Shown here piece by piece: positions 40,826 to 49,907 of a stretch of 64,000 nucleotides of DNA. This DNA comes from Bordetella sp. H567 (GTDB lineage: Bacteria; Pseudomonadota; Gammaproteobacteria; Burkholderiales; Burkholderiaceae_B), in contig NZ_CP012334.1 of the NCBI RefSeq assembly GCF_001704295.1, positions 1,562,084 to 1,626,083 on the forward strand. Reading direction: 5' to 3'. The first letter of the stretch is position 1, and each line of letters starts with the position of its first letter. The notes under the pieces were generated by a model that was not told the origin of the DNA, did no database searches, and worked only from the letters and a program-made list of their open reading frames with translations. Made by a program: the position numbers and the translations under genes.

Positions 40826-41548
40826 CTACTTCACCGCCACCAGGACCGGCTGTTCCTGGTAAAGGCCGGGGAACAACTGCTTCAGGTTGGCGATCTTGGG
40901 CAGGTCGTTGAAGACGATGTACGGATAGCGCGGGTTGTTCACCAGAAAGTTCTGGTGATAGGCCTCGGCGGGATAGAAGCCCTTCAGGTCTTCCAGCGTC
41001 GTGACGATGGGCTTGCCATACACGCCGGCCTTGCCGAGTTGCGCGATATAGGCCTGCGCCACCTGGCGCTGCATCTCGTTGGCGGCGAAGATGGTCGAGC
41101 GGTACTGCGTTCCGGTATCGGGACCCTGCCGGTTCAGCTGCGTGGGGTCGTGGGCGACCGAGAAATACACTTGCAGCAGCTTGCCGTAGCTGATCAGGCG
41201 AGGGTCGTAGGTGACTTGTACCGACTCCGCGTGACCCGTATCGCCGTCGCTGACCTGCTCGTAATGCGCCGTGCCGGCCTTGCCGCCGGCGTAGCCGGAC
41301 ACGGCCTGGGTCACGCCGCGCACGTGCTGGAAAACGCCCTGCACGCCCCAGAAACAGCCGCCGGCGAAGACGGCGGTCTCGGTGGCCGCCGCCGTTGCCG
41401 GCTCGTCCAGCGCGGGGGCCGGAAGGGTGACGGCATCTTCGGCGGCAGCGGCCGGGGCATGGCCGGCCAACAAGGCCGCCGCGATGGCGGCGCCGGCGGC
41501 CAGGGCCAGGAAAGGCCATCTGGCCAGGGAACGGGTGGCAAGCATCAT
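40826..41548 (-). CDS. msrA: Peptide methionine sulfoxide reductase A, exported
   Basis: A 240-residue enzyme that reduces methionine-S-sulfoxide in proteins. The catalytic motif is AVFAGGCFWG with the nucleophilic Cys near residue 64, followed by QVSDGDTGHAESVQV and YHQNFL. A hydrophobic N-terminus (LALAAGAAIAAALLAG) and an Ala-rich linker indicate export to the periplasm, unlike ordinary cytosolic MsrA. The ATG at 41548 has GGAG upstream; 41545 is equally possible. It diverges from a two-component system. Confidence 0.9.
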   Translation of the reverse strand: MMLATRSLARWPFLALAAGAAIAAALLAGHAPAAAAEDAVTLPAPALDEPATAAATETAVFAGGCFWGVQGVFQHVRGVTQAVSGYAGGKAGTAHYEQVSDGDTGHAESVQVTYDPRLISYGKLLQVYFSVAHDPTQLNRQGPDTGTQYRSTIFAANEMQRQVAQAYIAQLGKAGVYGKPIVTTLEDLKGFYPAEAYHQNFLVNNPRYPYIVFNDLPKIANLKQLFPGLYQEQPVLVAVK

Positions 41549-41731
41549 GGCGGGACTCCGAAGGCGGCGGTGCGGGCGAAGAGGGCGGTTTGCGAGCAAA
41601 TTATGCCGCCGCCATGCAGGTGCAAACTTAAATTAACCGTGATATTCCCGCGCTGGCGCGGCCGGTGGCTTGCCGCTGCGCGACAATAGCGGCCGTCGGG
41701 CCACACCGCAGGCCCGGACGCCCTTGCCGAT

Positions 41732-42454
41732 ATGACCTCGCCCAAACGCATCCTGATCGTCGAAGACGATGCCCACATCGCCGAACTGCTGCGGCTGCAC
41801 CTGCGCGACGAAGGCTATGACGTAGTCCATGCCGCCGACGGTGACAGCGGCCTGCGCCTGCTCGAGGGCGGTGGCTGGGACCTGCTGGTCCTGGACCTGA
41901 TGCTGCCGGGCGTGGACGGACTCGAAATCTGCCGCCGGGCACGCGCCATGGTGCGCTATACGCCCATCGTCGTGACCAGCGCCCGCGCCAGCGAAGTGCA
42001 TCGGATCATCGGCCTGGAACTGGGCGCGGATGACTACCTGGCCAAGCCGTTTTCGATGCTGGAGCTGGTGGCGCGCGTGAAGGCGCTGCTGCGCCGCGTG
42101 GACGCGCTGGCGCGCGATGCCCGCATGGAGGGCGGCGTGCTGGACATCGCCGGCCTGCGCATCGATCCGCTGGCGCGCGAGGCCTATGTGGACGGCAAGG
42201 CGGTGGACCTGACGCCCCGCGAATTCGATCTGCTGTATTTCTTCGCGCGCCATCCGGGCAAGGTTTTTTCCCGCATGGACCTGCTGCACCAGGTGTGGGG
42301 ATACCAGCACGACGGCTACGAGCATACGGTCAACACCCACATCAACCGGCTGCGGCTGAAGGTCGAGGCCGACCCTGCGCAACCGCGGCGCATCCTGACG
42401 GTATGGGGCAAGGGCTACCGCTTCGCCGCGGCCGGTAGCGGAGACGACGCATGA
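41732..42454 (+). CDS. OmpR/PhoB-family response regulator
   Basis: A 240-residue regulator. The receiver has an acidic pair in IVEDDAHIAELL, phospho-acceptor Asp55 in LVLDLMLPGVDG, Thr/Ser in VVTSARASE and Lys in YLAKPFSM. The C-terminal winged helix (about 140-235) has LTPREFDLLYFFARHPGKVFSR and VNTHINRLRLKVE. Its stop overlaps the kinase start (ATGA). Targets are unknown; msrA lies divergently upstream. Confidence 0.92.
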   Translation: MTSPKRILIVEDDAHIAELLRLHLRDEGYDVVHAADGDSGLRLLEGGGWDLLVLDLMLPGVDGLEICRRARAMVRYTPIVVTSARASEVHRIIGLELGADDYLAKPFSMLELVARVKALLRRVDALARDARMEGGVLDIAGLRIDPLAREAYVDGKAVDLTPREFDLLYFFARHPGKVFSRMDLLHQVWGYQHDGYEHTVNTHINRLRLKVEADPAQPRRILTVWGKGYRFAAAGSGDDA

Positions 42455-43953
42455 AACGGCTGAGCTTGTCGCAGCGCCTGTCGCTGGTTTTTGCCGTGCT
42501 GCTGTTGGCATGCACCGCCGCCGCGGCGTGGCTGCAGGTCAGCGCCAGCCGGATGCGCGAGGAGGAAACCGCGCAGCGCCTGTCCATCGGGCTGGCCCGG
42601 CATATCGCCGACAGCGCGCCTTTGATGGATGCGGAAGGCCTGCGCCCGGCCGCCGTGCGCGAACTGTTCGACAAGCTGATGGCGGTGAATCCCAGCGTCG
42701 AAGTCTATCTGTTGTCGGAAGACGGCCATATCGTCGGCGACGCGGCGCCGCGCGGGCACCTGAAACGCAATCAGGTGGATATCGAACCGGTTCGGCAGCT
42801 GCTGGCCGGCGCGCCCCTGCCCATCCTGGGCGACGATCCGCGCAGCCCGGCCGGACGCAAGGTCTTCGATGCCGCGCCCTTGAAGGTCAACGGGCAGGAC
42901 GCCGGCTATGTCTATGTTGTGCTCCAGGGGGAACGCCGCGATGCCGTGGCGGCAAACCTCGGGGCCAGTGCCGCGACGCGCACGACGCTGCTGTCCCTGG
43001 GGCTGGTCGCCTTGTGCTGCCTGATCGCCGGGCTGGTCGCATTCGGCCTGATTACCCGGCCGTTGCGGCGCCTGACCGCGGTAGTGCGGGATTTCGACGG
43101 CAATGAAGCGGCCGCCACCGCCACCTTGCGGGCCTCGCCCGCCACGGCCATGCCGCCGGCCGGCGGAGACGAAATCGGCGTGCTGGAGCAGGCCTTCCGC
43201 CAGATGGCCGCACGTATCGCGGAGCAATGGCGCGAACTCAGCCGCCAGGACCAGCAGCGTCGCGAGCTGGTCGCCAATATTTCGCACGACCTGCGCACGC
43301 CGCTGACCTCGCTGCACGGGTATCTGGAAACGCTGCTGATGAAGGCCGATAGCCTGGACAGCGCGGAGCGCCGCCGCTACCTGGAAATCGCGCTCGGCCA
43401 GAGCCGCAAGGTTGGGCGGCTGGCGCAGTCCCTGTTCGAACTGGCGCGCCTGGAATCGGGATTGATCCAACCGGATAAGGAGGTGTTCGCGTTGCCCGAT
43501 CTGGTGCAGGACGTCTTCCAGAAGTTCGAACTGGCGGCCGAGGCGCGCGGCTTACGCCTGGCGGCAGGATTCGATCGCGATCTACCGCCCGTGCAGGCCG
43601 ACCTCGGGATGATCGAACGCGTCCTGACCAATCTGCTCGACAACGCCATTCGCCATAGCCCAGCCGGTGGTACCGTGGACGTTCGCATGACGGCGGCCGA
43701 TGGCGCCGCCATGGTCACCGTCAGCGACGAGGGGCCCGGCATCCCCGAACCCCTGCGGGAAAACCTGTTCACGCGCGCGTCGGTATGGCGCGCGGATCGC
43801 CGCCAGACCGGCGGCCTGGGCCTGCTTACCGTGCACAGGATTCTGGCGCTGCACGGTTGCGACATACGGCTGGTGCCCCACGCCGGCCGCGGCGCCGTCT
43901 TCGAGTTCCGCCTGCCCGCGCGGGCCGTCTTGTCGACAATTCCGGACGTCTAG
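42451..43953 (+). CDS. Membrane sensor histidine kinase
   Basis: A 500-residue kinase. TM1 is at about 10-30 and a periplasmic sensor domain at 31-180. TM2 is at about 178-200 with a HAMP (RPLRRLTAVVRDFDG), then HisKA with His279 in NISHDLRTPLTSLHGYLE, N-box NLLDNAIRHSPAGG, and G-boxes VSDEGPGIP and GGLGLLTVHRIL. It phosphorylates the response regulator with which it overlaps by 4 bp. The stimulus is unknown, possibly envelope stress. Confidence 0.92.
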   Translation: MKRLSLSQRLSLVFAVLLLACTAAAAWLQVSASRMREEETAQRLSIGLARHIADSAPLMDAEGLRPAAVRELFDKLMAVNPSVEVYLLSEDGHIVGDAAPRGHLKRNQVDIEPVRQLLAGAPLPILGDDPRSPAGRKVFDAAPLKVNGQDAGYVYVVLQGERRDAVAANLGASAATRTTLLSLGLVALCCLIAGLVAFGLITRPLRRLTAVVRDFDGNEAAATATLRASPATAMPPAGGDEIGVLEQAFRQMAARIAEQWRELSRQDQQRRELVANISHDLRTPLTSLHGYLETLLMKADSLDSAERRRYLEIALGQSRKVGRLAQSLFELARLESGLIQPDKEVFALPDLVQDVFQKFELAAEARGLRLAAGFDRDLPPVQADLGMIERVLTNLLDNAIRHSPAGGTVDVRMTAADGAAMVTVSDEGPGIPEPLRENLFTRASVWRADRRQTGGLGLLTVHRILALHGCDIRLVPHAGRGAVFEFRLPARAVLSTIPDV

Positions 43954-44155
43954 CACCGACGCCACCAGTAGGCACAAGGCACCGCGCGGTCGCTCCTGTA
44001 CACCGATAGGTGTATGGCCGTGCTTTCGACCTAGGATACGCCGCAAGCATGATCGCACGTCCGTCCTAGGATGAACGCATTCTGGAGCTCTCGCATTACT
44101 GCGCGCACTATCTTCGCGGTGTAGGTATGACGTGAACGCTGGAACCGGATACGAC

Positions 44156-45784
44156 ATGGACAAAAAGACCATTGCGTTACTCGTGAATGCCACGAATCAG
44201 GCGGGGTGGGTGCATGACATTGCCCAGTGGCTATCGCGGGATGAGCACTTTCACATTGCCGCGCTGATCGTCGCGGGTGACGCCACCCCATCCACGGAAC
44301 GCAGCCTGCCCTGGCCGCGCGACCCGCTAGGCACCGTGGCGCGGCTGGAGTCGCGCATGCTGGAGACGCGGCATCGCGCCCAGCTGGCGACGAGCGAGCT
44401 GAGCGCATCGCTACCTGCCGATACACCTGTGGTGGCCCTGGGCATCACGCGCGGTGCCGGTGGACAGGTGGTCGCGGATACCGCGCAGCTGCGCGCGCTG
44501 ATGGCGTTGAACCTGGATGTGATACTCATCCTCGGCGCGCCGGCGATACGGGGCGAACTGGCCTCGCTGCCGGCGGCGGGCGTATGGATGCTGGTGCATT
44601 CCGAGCTGAAGGACCAACTGGATCTCGCCCATGCCGGCTTCTGGGAGGTCTACCAGCGTGCCGACTACACCACGGTCAAGTTGTGGCGCGTGGGGGCGAC
44701 CGAACAGGCCGACGAGCTGCTGGATGCGCGGAGTTTCAATACCGAGGTGTTCTGGCTGAAGAACCGCGCGCGCGCCCTGAGCCTGGGAAATCTGATGATC
44801 TTCGATACCCTGGAGGCGATGGTGAGTCCCGAGCGGCGCAAGCAGCCGTCATCGTCCCTGCAGATCCACACGGCCATGACGCGCCCGCTGCCTGTGCAGT
44901 GGGATGGCGCCGCCTACCTGGCGCGTCAGGCATGGCTGGCCTCGAGCATGGTGCTGCGGCGCGCCATGAAGCGGAACGTGCGATGGCGCATCGGCATGTG
45001 CCCGACCGGGCGCCAGGAAGTCGTTACCTCCGAGGCCGCGGTGATGGAGCCGCCCAAGGACCGTTTCTTCGCCGACCCCTTCGTGTATACCCGTAATGGA
45101 CAACCCTATATTTTCTTCGAGGATTATTACTTCCGTGAACGAAAAGGGAAGATTTCCGTCGCGACGTATATCGATGGCCAATTCCGCTTTCTGGGGGTGG
45201 TGCTGGACCTGCCCTACCACCTGAGCTTTCCCTATATTTTCGAGTATTCGGGCCATACCTACATGGTTCCGGAAACCTGCGGTAACCGCACCATCGAATT
45301 GTGGAAGTGCAGCGAGTTCCCGTTGAAATGGGAACTGCACTGCACACTGATGAATAATATTTCCGCCGTCGATACCATCGTTTTCCCTTATGGGGGACAC
45401 TGGTGGCTGTTCACCAACATCGACCGTACCGACGGCGTGAGCCATTGCGATGAGCTGTTCGCGTTCTACGCCGAACGGCCGGATACGGACCACTGGACCC
45501 CGCACTCGCAAAATCCCATCGTGCATAGCCCCATCAAGGCCCGCAACGCAGGGATGATCCTGGCCCCGGACGGCAGCGTGATCCGCTGCGCGCAGTCGCA
45601 GGGCTTCCAGCATTACGGCAAGGGCGTATCGCTGAACCGGATAGAAGAGCTGACGCCGCACACCTACCGGGAGGCCGACGGGCCGGTGCATTACCCGAAT
45701 TTCCTGCGTAAGCCTTTCGCATCCATGCATCATTGGCACCACCACGGCGGGCATACCGTGTTCGACTTTGCATTTATGGAATAA
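44156..45784 (+). CDS. Formyltransferase-like plus beta-propeller (GIPC transferase-like) protein
   Basis: A 542-residue protein. The N-terminal half (1-220) resembles a nucleotide/formyltransferase-type alpha-beta domain (LNLDVILILGAPAIRGELA, then GVWMLVHSELKDQ). The C-terminal half (about 290-540) is rich in Trp/Tyr/His blades (RFFADPFVYTRNGQPYIFFE, then LWKCSEFPLKWELHC), as in the propeller domain of glucosamine inositolphosphorylceramide transferase-like proteins. It probably modifies a surface glycan or lipid. I prefer ATG 44156 to GTG 44132. It lies next to the polysaccharide locus regulators. Confidence 0.7.
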   Translation: MDKKTIALLVNATNQAGWVHDIAQWLSRDEHFHIAALIVAGDATPSTERSLPWPRDPLGTVARLESRMLETRHRAQLATSELSASLPADTPVVALGITRGAGGQVVADTAQLRALMALNLDVILILGAPAIRGELASLPAAGVWMLVHSELKDQLDLAHAGFWEVYQRADYTTVKLWRVGATEQADELLDARSFNTEVFWLKNRARALSLGNLMIFDTLEAMVSPERRKQPSSSLQIHTAMTRPLPVQWDGAAYLARQAWLASSMVLRRAMKRNVRWRIGMCPTGRQEVVTSEAAVMEPPKDRFFADPFVYTRNGQPYIFFEDYYFRERKGKISVATYIDGQFRFLGVVLDLPYHLSFPYIFEYSGHTYMVPETCGNRTIELWKCSEFPLKWELHCTLMNNISAVDTIVFPYGGHWWLFTNIDRTDGVSHCDELFAFYAERPDTDHWTPHSQNPIVHSPIKARNAGMILAPDGSVIRCAQSQGFQHYGKGVSLNRIEELTPHTYREADGPVHYPNFLRKPFASMHHWHHHGGHTVFDFAFME

Positions 45785-46324
45785 CAAGTACCGGAAAGCG
45801 TTACCGCGCGTGGCGCGCCGGTAAACGGCGCTCCCCCGCGGCATTATCACGGCGCATCGCACGAAGCAGCAGCAGCGTAGCGCCGCTCCCCCTCGAAACC
45901 CGCATGAAACAAGGCTTGGAGCTCAACATGAAGACACAACTCGCCCTGCGGCACTTGCAAAAGCTTGCAGTCCGACTCCATTCAAAACTCTTTTAGTTCC
46001 GCTTTTAAACCAGCGCGGCGGCATGTTTATTGGTGCGGAAAAAATCAGGAACAGCGGCGCGGCGGGCACCCGATTGATACTAACGGATGACTTCGCTTCC
46101 TGTCGGTTTATGTCGATTGGACAAGCTTGATTTTGAACGGGGCTAACCATAACATGAGTGCGTCATCCAAACGATGACTACTCAAGTTTCGGTCGGTTCC
46201 GCCAACGTCTCGTCCATGTGGTCGGCAGGCACACCGAACAAAAAAATAGCCGCCGTGTGTTTGCGCTACGTACCATTCACTGCTGCACTCTTGTTGCATC
46301 TAATGATGTCCTATGGGGAAAGCT
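45785..46324. other. 540-bp intergenic region, AT-richer than its surroundings
   Basis: Apart from a 22-codon frame (45928-45996) no gene is convincing. The stretch is relatively AT-rich from 45950 on and may hold the promoter and control sites of the LuxR-type gene. A short plus-strand frame from 46174 runs into the regulator gene in another frame and is not credited. Confidence 0.4.
45928..45996 (+). CDS. Possible 22-aa small peptide
   Basis: MKTQLALRHLQKLAVRLHSK followed by two more residues and TAG. GGAG lies 8 bp before the ATG. It would form a basic amphipathic helix. Such peptides can be leaders or small membrane-active proteins. No relatives known to me; the support is weak. Confidence 0.25.
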   Translation: MKTQLALRHLQKLAVRLHSKLF

Positions 46325-47104
46325 ATGTCGAAAATGGTCTTGATCGAGGCTCATCCACTCTTGAGGTTGGGCTTGCGTCAAATTCTGGGCAAGGTTGAAG
46401 GCGTGTGGGAAATCGTCGGACTGGATCTGGCGAATCTGGACGAAGCCGCGGAACAGAACCGCGGCGCCGAATTGCTTATCTTCGGTTTGCCTATCGAAAC
46501 CGAAGCCGGTTGGCAGGCACTGGCGGACGTGCGTCGCGTTCTCGCGCCCAAGCGCATCCTCCTGCTGGTGGACAACATGCCTATGCAGGCCTTGTCCCGC
46601 CTTCCGGAGGGCAGCATACATGGCTGTCTCCTGAAAACGGCGTCGATCGAGGTGCTTGAGGCGGCCATAAGGCTGGTCATGGCGGGCGGGCAATGCTTCC
46701 CCAGCGGCCAGATGGCTCAGGCGCCCGCGACCGCCGAAGCGCCCGTCGCGGCCACCGCCTCGCATGCGCAACCCGCCGCCGCGATGCTGATGTCGGCCGA
46801 GGGCGACCACGGGACGGGCCAGAAGATGGCGATGCCGATCACGGCCGGCGCGCAATTGCTGAAGATCACGCCGCGGCAATACGAAGTCCTGGTGCTGCTG
46901 TCGCGCGGCTATCCGATCAAGACGGTAAGCCGCATGCTCAATATTTCGGTAGCGACGGCGAAGACCCATGCCTGCACGCTGTACCAGCGGCTACAGGTCA
47001 AAAACAAGGGGGAGGCGGTATATACGGCCTTGCAACGTGGCGCCACGCTGGATTGGGATTCGGGCGGCGCCAATGGATCCAGTTATGAGCGCAGCCGACT
47101 CTAG
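46325..47104 (+). CDS. LuxR-type regulator with degenerate receiver (first of two)
   Basis: A 259-residue protein. The N-terminal domain (1-125) has the receiver fold but Gly54 where the phospho-Asp should be (LLIFGLP) and only one acidic residue in VLIEAHP, so it is probably not phosphorylated. A flexible Ala-rich linker follows, then the LuxR HTH (residues about 180-245: ITPRQYEVLVLLSRGYPIKT, then ISVATAKTHACTLYQRL). I chose ATG 46325 (GGGGAA upstream) over 46313. Likely a regulator of the neighbouring polysaccharide genes. Confidence 0.85.
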   Translation: MSKMVLIEAHPLLRLGLRQILGKVEGVWEIVGLDLANLDEAAEQNRGAELLIFGLPIETEAGWQALADVRRVLAPKRILLLVDNMPMQALSRLPEGSIHGCLLKTASIEVLEAAIRLVMAGGQCFPSGQMAQAPATAEAPVAATASHAQPAAAMLMSAEGDHGTGQKMAMPITAGAQLLKITPRQYEVLVLLSRGYPIKTVSRMLNISVATAKTHACTLYQRLQVKNKGEAVYTALQRGATLDWDSGGANGSSYERSRL

Positions 47105-47136
47105 CGCGACAGGATCGCGGTTCAGGTCGCACTTCG

Positions 47137-47173
47137 AAGCAAGCTTCCGATGAGAGTCGGGGCTTGCTTTTTG
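47137..47173 (+). terminator. Intrinsic terminator between the two LuxR-type genes
   Basis: The stem GCAAGC...GCTTGC is extended by an inner CCGA/TCGG and followed by TTTTT. It separates the two regulators into different transcripts. Confidence 0.8.
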
Positions 47174-47343
47174 CATTGGGAATACGGTCGTTGAGCCCCA
47201 TGCGTCTGCCGTCATCCGCACGACGGAGGTGCATCGTGGCGTGCCGCTGATACGATGGCGCAGGCCGTTCCCTAGCAAGCCGCGATCGATCCGATCCGCG
47301 CCATGGCTGGGACGCTCAGCACATCGTGAGAGGCTCCCGGCGA

Positions 47344-48024
47344 ATGACTACCGTCCTGATCGAGGAATACGCCATTCTGCGCATCGCCATCCAACATATA
47401 TTGGAGACGGCACGCAGCCCTGAAAGCGTCATGGCCATGGCGCCGCAGAAGTTGAACGAGTTGTCCTTATCCGCGGTGCGCCCGGTGGAGTTGCTGGTTC
47501 TGGGCATCGCGGGCGTGACGGACAACGATCTGCATTTGTTGTCGACATCGATGAGCCTGCTGGCACCGCGCCATACGCTGGTGCTGCACGATGCCCTGGA
47601 CCCGCGCTTCATGCTGGAGGCGGCCCGTACGGGCGTCTGTGGCCTGCTGCCCAAGTCTTCGACAACCGAGGCGATCACCGCGGCCGTGCACCTGGTGCTG
47701 GCCGGCGGGCAATGCTTTCCGCGCACCATCGTGGAGGCGACGCAGGCCACGCCGCACCTGCCGGGACGCGGCCACGCGGCCATACGCATGCTGACCCCCC
47801 GGCAGGAGGAAATCCTGCGCCTGCTGGCGAAGGGCCGCACGATGCGCGAGATCAGCCGCGAGATCGGCATTTCCGTCGCCACGGTCAAAAGCCACGCGCG
47901 GACGCTGTATTGGAAACTGAATGCGCGGAACCAGGCAGAAGCGGCCTATATCGCCGTGCAGGAAGGGTTGTTGCGGGACGAGCCGACGGGCGGCCATACC
48001 GAGGAACCGCCCCCCGGCTCATAG
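47344..48024 (+). CDS. LuxR-type regulator with degenerate receiver (second of two)
   Basis: A 226-residue paralogue of the previous regulator. The receiver-like domain again has Gly54 in place of the phospho-Asp (ELLVLGIAG), while the Lys in GLLPKSSTTE remains. The HTH is MLTPRQEEILRLLAKGRTMRE, then GISVATVKSHARTLYWKLNARN. The pair shares the IE-x-x-IL N-terminus and ends of both receivers in AGGQCFP, so it arose by duplication. ATG 47344 has AGAGG upstream. It ends convergently 57 bp from the polysaccharide gene wcaI. Confidence 0.85.
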   Translation: MTTVLIEEYAILRIAIQHILETARSPESVMAMAPQKLNELSLSAVRPVELLVLGIAGVTDNDLHLLSTSMSLLAPRHTLVLHDALDPRFMLEAARTGVCGLLPKSSTTEAITAAVHLVLAGGQCFPRTIVEATQATPHLPGRGHAAIRMLTPRQEEILRLLAKGRTMREISREIGISVATVKSHARTLYWKLNARNQAEAAYIAVQEGLLRDEPTGGHTEEPPPGS

Positions 48025-48081
48025 CGGCCCTCGGGCCGGCGCGGCGCGAACCGCCTGCCCCTCCGGGGCAGGGGCAGGGCG

Positions 48082-49332
48082 CTATTGTGCTTTTTGGACC
48101 GCGGTGCCTGGCGGTGCGCGCAGCGCCATCAGCTGCTGTTCCAGGCGGTCCAGGACGGTATCGGTATGCAGCTGCGCCTTCGCATAGCGCAGTGCGGCGC
48201 TGCCCAGCGCCGCGCGCCGCGCGGGCGAGCCGGCCAGGCGCAGCAGCGCGCGCGCCATGGCGCGCGGATTCTCCGGTTGCACGATGACGCCGCACTGGGC
48301 CACGACCTGGGCAAGCTCGGTGCCGGGTGCGGCGCCGCAGATGACCGGTTTGCCGCTGGCCAGCATGCCGGTCAACTTGGATGGCATGACCAGGTCGGCT
48401 GCGCCGGCGCGCTGGGGCAGCAGGTGCACATCGGCCGTGGCCAGCAGCGCCGGCAGGTGCTCGGCCGGTTGCAGGGGTAGGAAGTGCACCTGGGACAGGT
48501 CCGCGCAGCGGCGTTGCAGCGCCTCGCGCTGGTGGCCTTCGCCGCAGAAGATGAAATGGATGTCCGGCCGGCGGCGCAGGATATAGGCGAGGTCCGCCAG
48601 CGTTTCCAGGCCCTGCTTGCCACCCATGTTGCCCGAATAGACCGCGACGGTGGCATCGCGCGGAATGCCGAGCTGGACGCGATAGTCCACCGCCGCGCCG
48701 CCGGCGCGGGCGGCGTCCACGTCTATCCAGTTGGGGAACAGCACGAGGCGGGCCTCGTCGATGCCCTTGTGGCGCGCCAGTGCCAGCATGCGGGCGGAAA
48801 TGGTGGAGACCCGGTCGAAGCGCCGCATCAGCCAGCGTTCCATGCCGCCGACCAGCCGCTGCAGGCGGCGTCCTTTCAGCAGCCCCAGTTCAAACGCCGC
48901 ATCGATTTCATAGTCCTGGATGTGCAGCCAGGCATGGGCGCCGCACAGGCGGGCGGCGGCGACGGCGGCCGGCGCGCAGAAGAGCGGCGGCTCGATCACC
49001 ATGATGACGTCGGGCCGCCGGAGGGCGCAGGCCAGCAGTAGGGGCAGGCTGGACAGGGCGAAGGTGGCCAGGTGCAGCAGGCGCTTGGCGCCACCGGGCT
49101 TGGGCGGCACCCAGAGCGGGGCGCGCAGCACCTTGACGCCCTGCCAGGACTGGGCGGCGTAGCGGCCGGCGCGGTAGCCGGGCTGTACGCGCCATTGCGG
49201 GTAGTACGGCGGCGCGGTGATGGCGGTGACCTGGTGGCCGCGCGCGGCCAGCCAGGCGGCCATGTCGCCGGTGTACTTGCCGGTGCCGGTGAGCTCGGGC
49301 GCGAAATTGATGCCGTACAGGACAATCTTCAT
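48082..49332 (-). CDS. wcaI: WcaI-like glycosyltransferase (GT4)
   Basis: A 416-residue cytoplasmic glycosyltransferase of the colanic-acid WcaI type. Its N-terminus YGINFAPELTGTGKYTGDMA is nearly diagnostic, with VYSGNMGGKQGLETL and GEGHQREALQ in the C-terminal Rossmann domain and the nucleotide-sugar loop VMPSKLTGMLASGKPV. It transfers a sugar (a fucose in E. coli) to the lipid-linked repeat unit. It overlaps wcaF by 4 bp and is the last gene of the minus-strand operon. Confidence 0.9.
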   Translation of the reverse strand: MKIVLYGINFAPELTGTGKYTGDMAAWLAARGHQVTAITAPPYYPQWRVQPGYRAGRYAAQSWQGVKVLRAPLWVPPKPGGAKRLLHLATFALSSLPLLLACALRRPDVIMVIEPPLFCAPAAVAAARLCGAHAWLHIQDYEIDAAFELGLLKGRRLQRLVGGMERWLMRRFDRVSTISARMLALARHKGIDEARLVLFPNWIDVDAARAGGAAVDYRVQLGIPRDATVAVYSGNMGGKQGLETLADLAYILRRRPDIHFIFCGEGHQREALQRRCADLSQVHFLPLQPAEHLPALLATADVHLLPQRAGAADLVMPSKLTGMLASGKPVICGAAPGTELAQVVAQCGVIVQPENPRAMARALLRLAGSPARRAALGSAALRYAKAQLHTDTVLDRLEQQLMALRAPPGTAVQKAQ

Positions 49333-49889
49333 GGAAGCATCCGCACGCGCGGCCGTATCGGGCGGCAGGGTGTTCCGTGGCAGACCATGTCCGACGGCAT
49401 ATCCTTGAAGACCGAGCTGCGCGCGCCGATGACGGCGTTGCGGCGTATGGTCACGCCTGGGGCGATGAAGACGTCGGTGGCGATCCAGGCGCCGTCCTCG
49501 ATCACGATGGGCTTGCCGCGGATGGGGAACTCGGGCTGGGCTGCGTCATGGTCGCCGGCGCACAGGTAGCCCCGCTGCGACACGACGGCATGCTGGCCGA
49601 TGTCGATATCGGCCAGGCTGTACAGAACGACGTCGTCGCCGATCCAGGAGTAGTCGCCGATGCGTACTTTCCAGGGGTAGGTAATCTTCGCGCTGGCGCG
49701 GACCAGGACCTTGTGCCCCACCTGGGCGCCGAACAATCGCAGCAGGAAGCGGCGGAAGCCGTACGCGAACTGCGGCGAATAGCGGAACGCGGTGCTTTGC
49801 ACCATCCACCACACCTGCACGTAAAGGGCGTTCCGGCCGCGGAAGCCGGCGGGCAACTGGAAAAGATTGAGTCTCTGGAAAGTGTCCAT
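49329..49889 (-). CDS. wcaF: WcaF-like hexapeptide acetyltransferase
   Basis: A 186-residue left-handed beta-helix acetyltransferase with hexapeptide turns (IGDYSWIGDDVVLYSLADIDIG, later IEDGAWIATDVFIAPGVTI) and the catalytic His in LCAGDHDAAQPEF. It adds acetyl groups from acetyl-CoA to a sugar of the repeat unit. It lies in the cluster between a GT2 and wcaI with the order seen in colanic acid loci. Confidence 0.9.
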   Translation of the reverse strand: MDTFQRLNLFQLPAGFRGRNALYVQVWWMVQSTAFRYSPQFAYGFRRFLLRLFGAQVGHKVLVRASAKITYPWKVRIGDYSWIGDDVVLYSLADIDIGQHAVVSQRGYLCAGDHDAAQPEFPIRGKPIVIEDGAWIATDVFIAPGVTIRRNAVIGARSSVFKDMPSDMVCHGTPCRPIRPRVRMLP

Positions 49890-49907
49890 GGCGCCGGCTC
49901 CATCTCG

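Noticed and set aside
43999..44014. TACACC-gata-GGTGTA dyad before the propeller gene
   Set aside because: Short, with no partner site and no promoter nearby that fits; possibly chance.
46174..46398. 74-codon plus-strand frame ahead of the first LuxR-type gene
   Set aside because: It overlaps the regulator in another frame, lacks a convincing ribosome site and has no recognisable domain.
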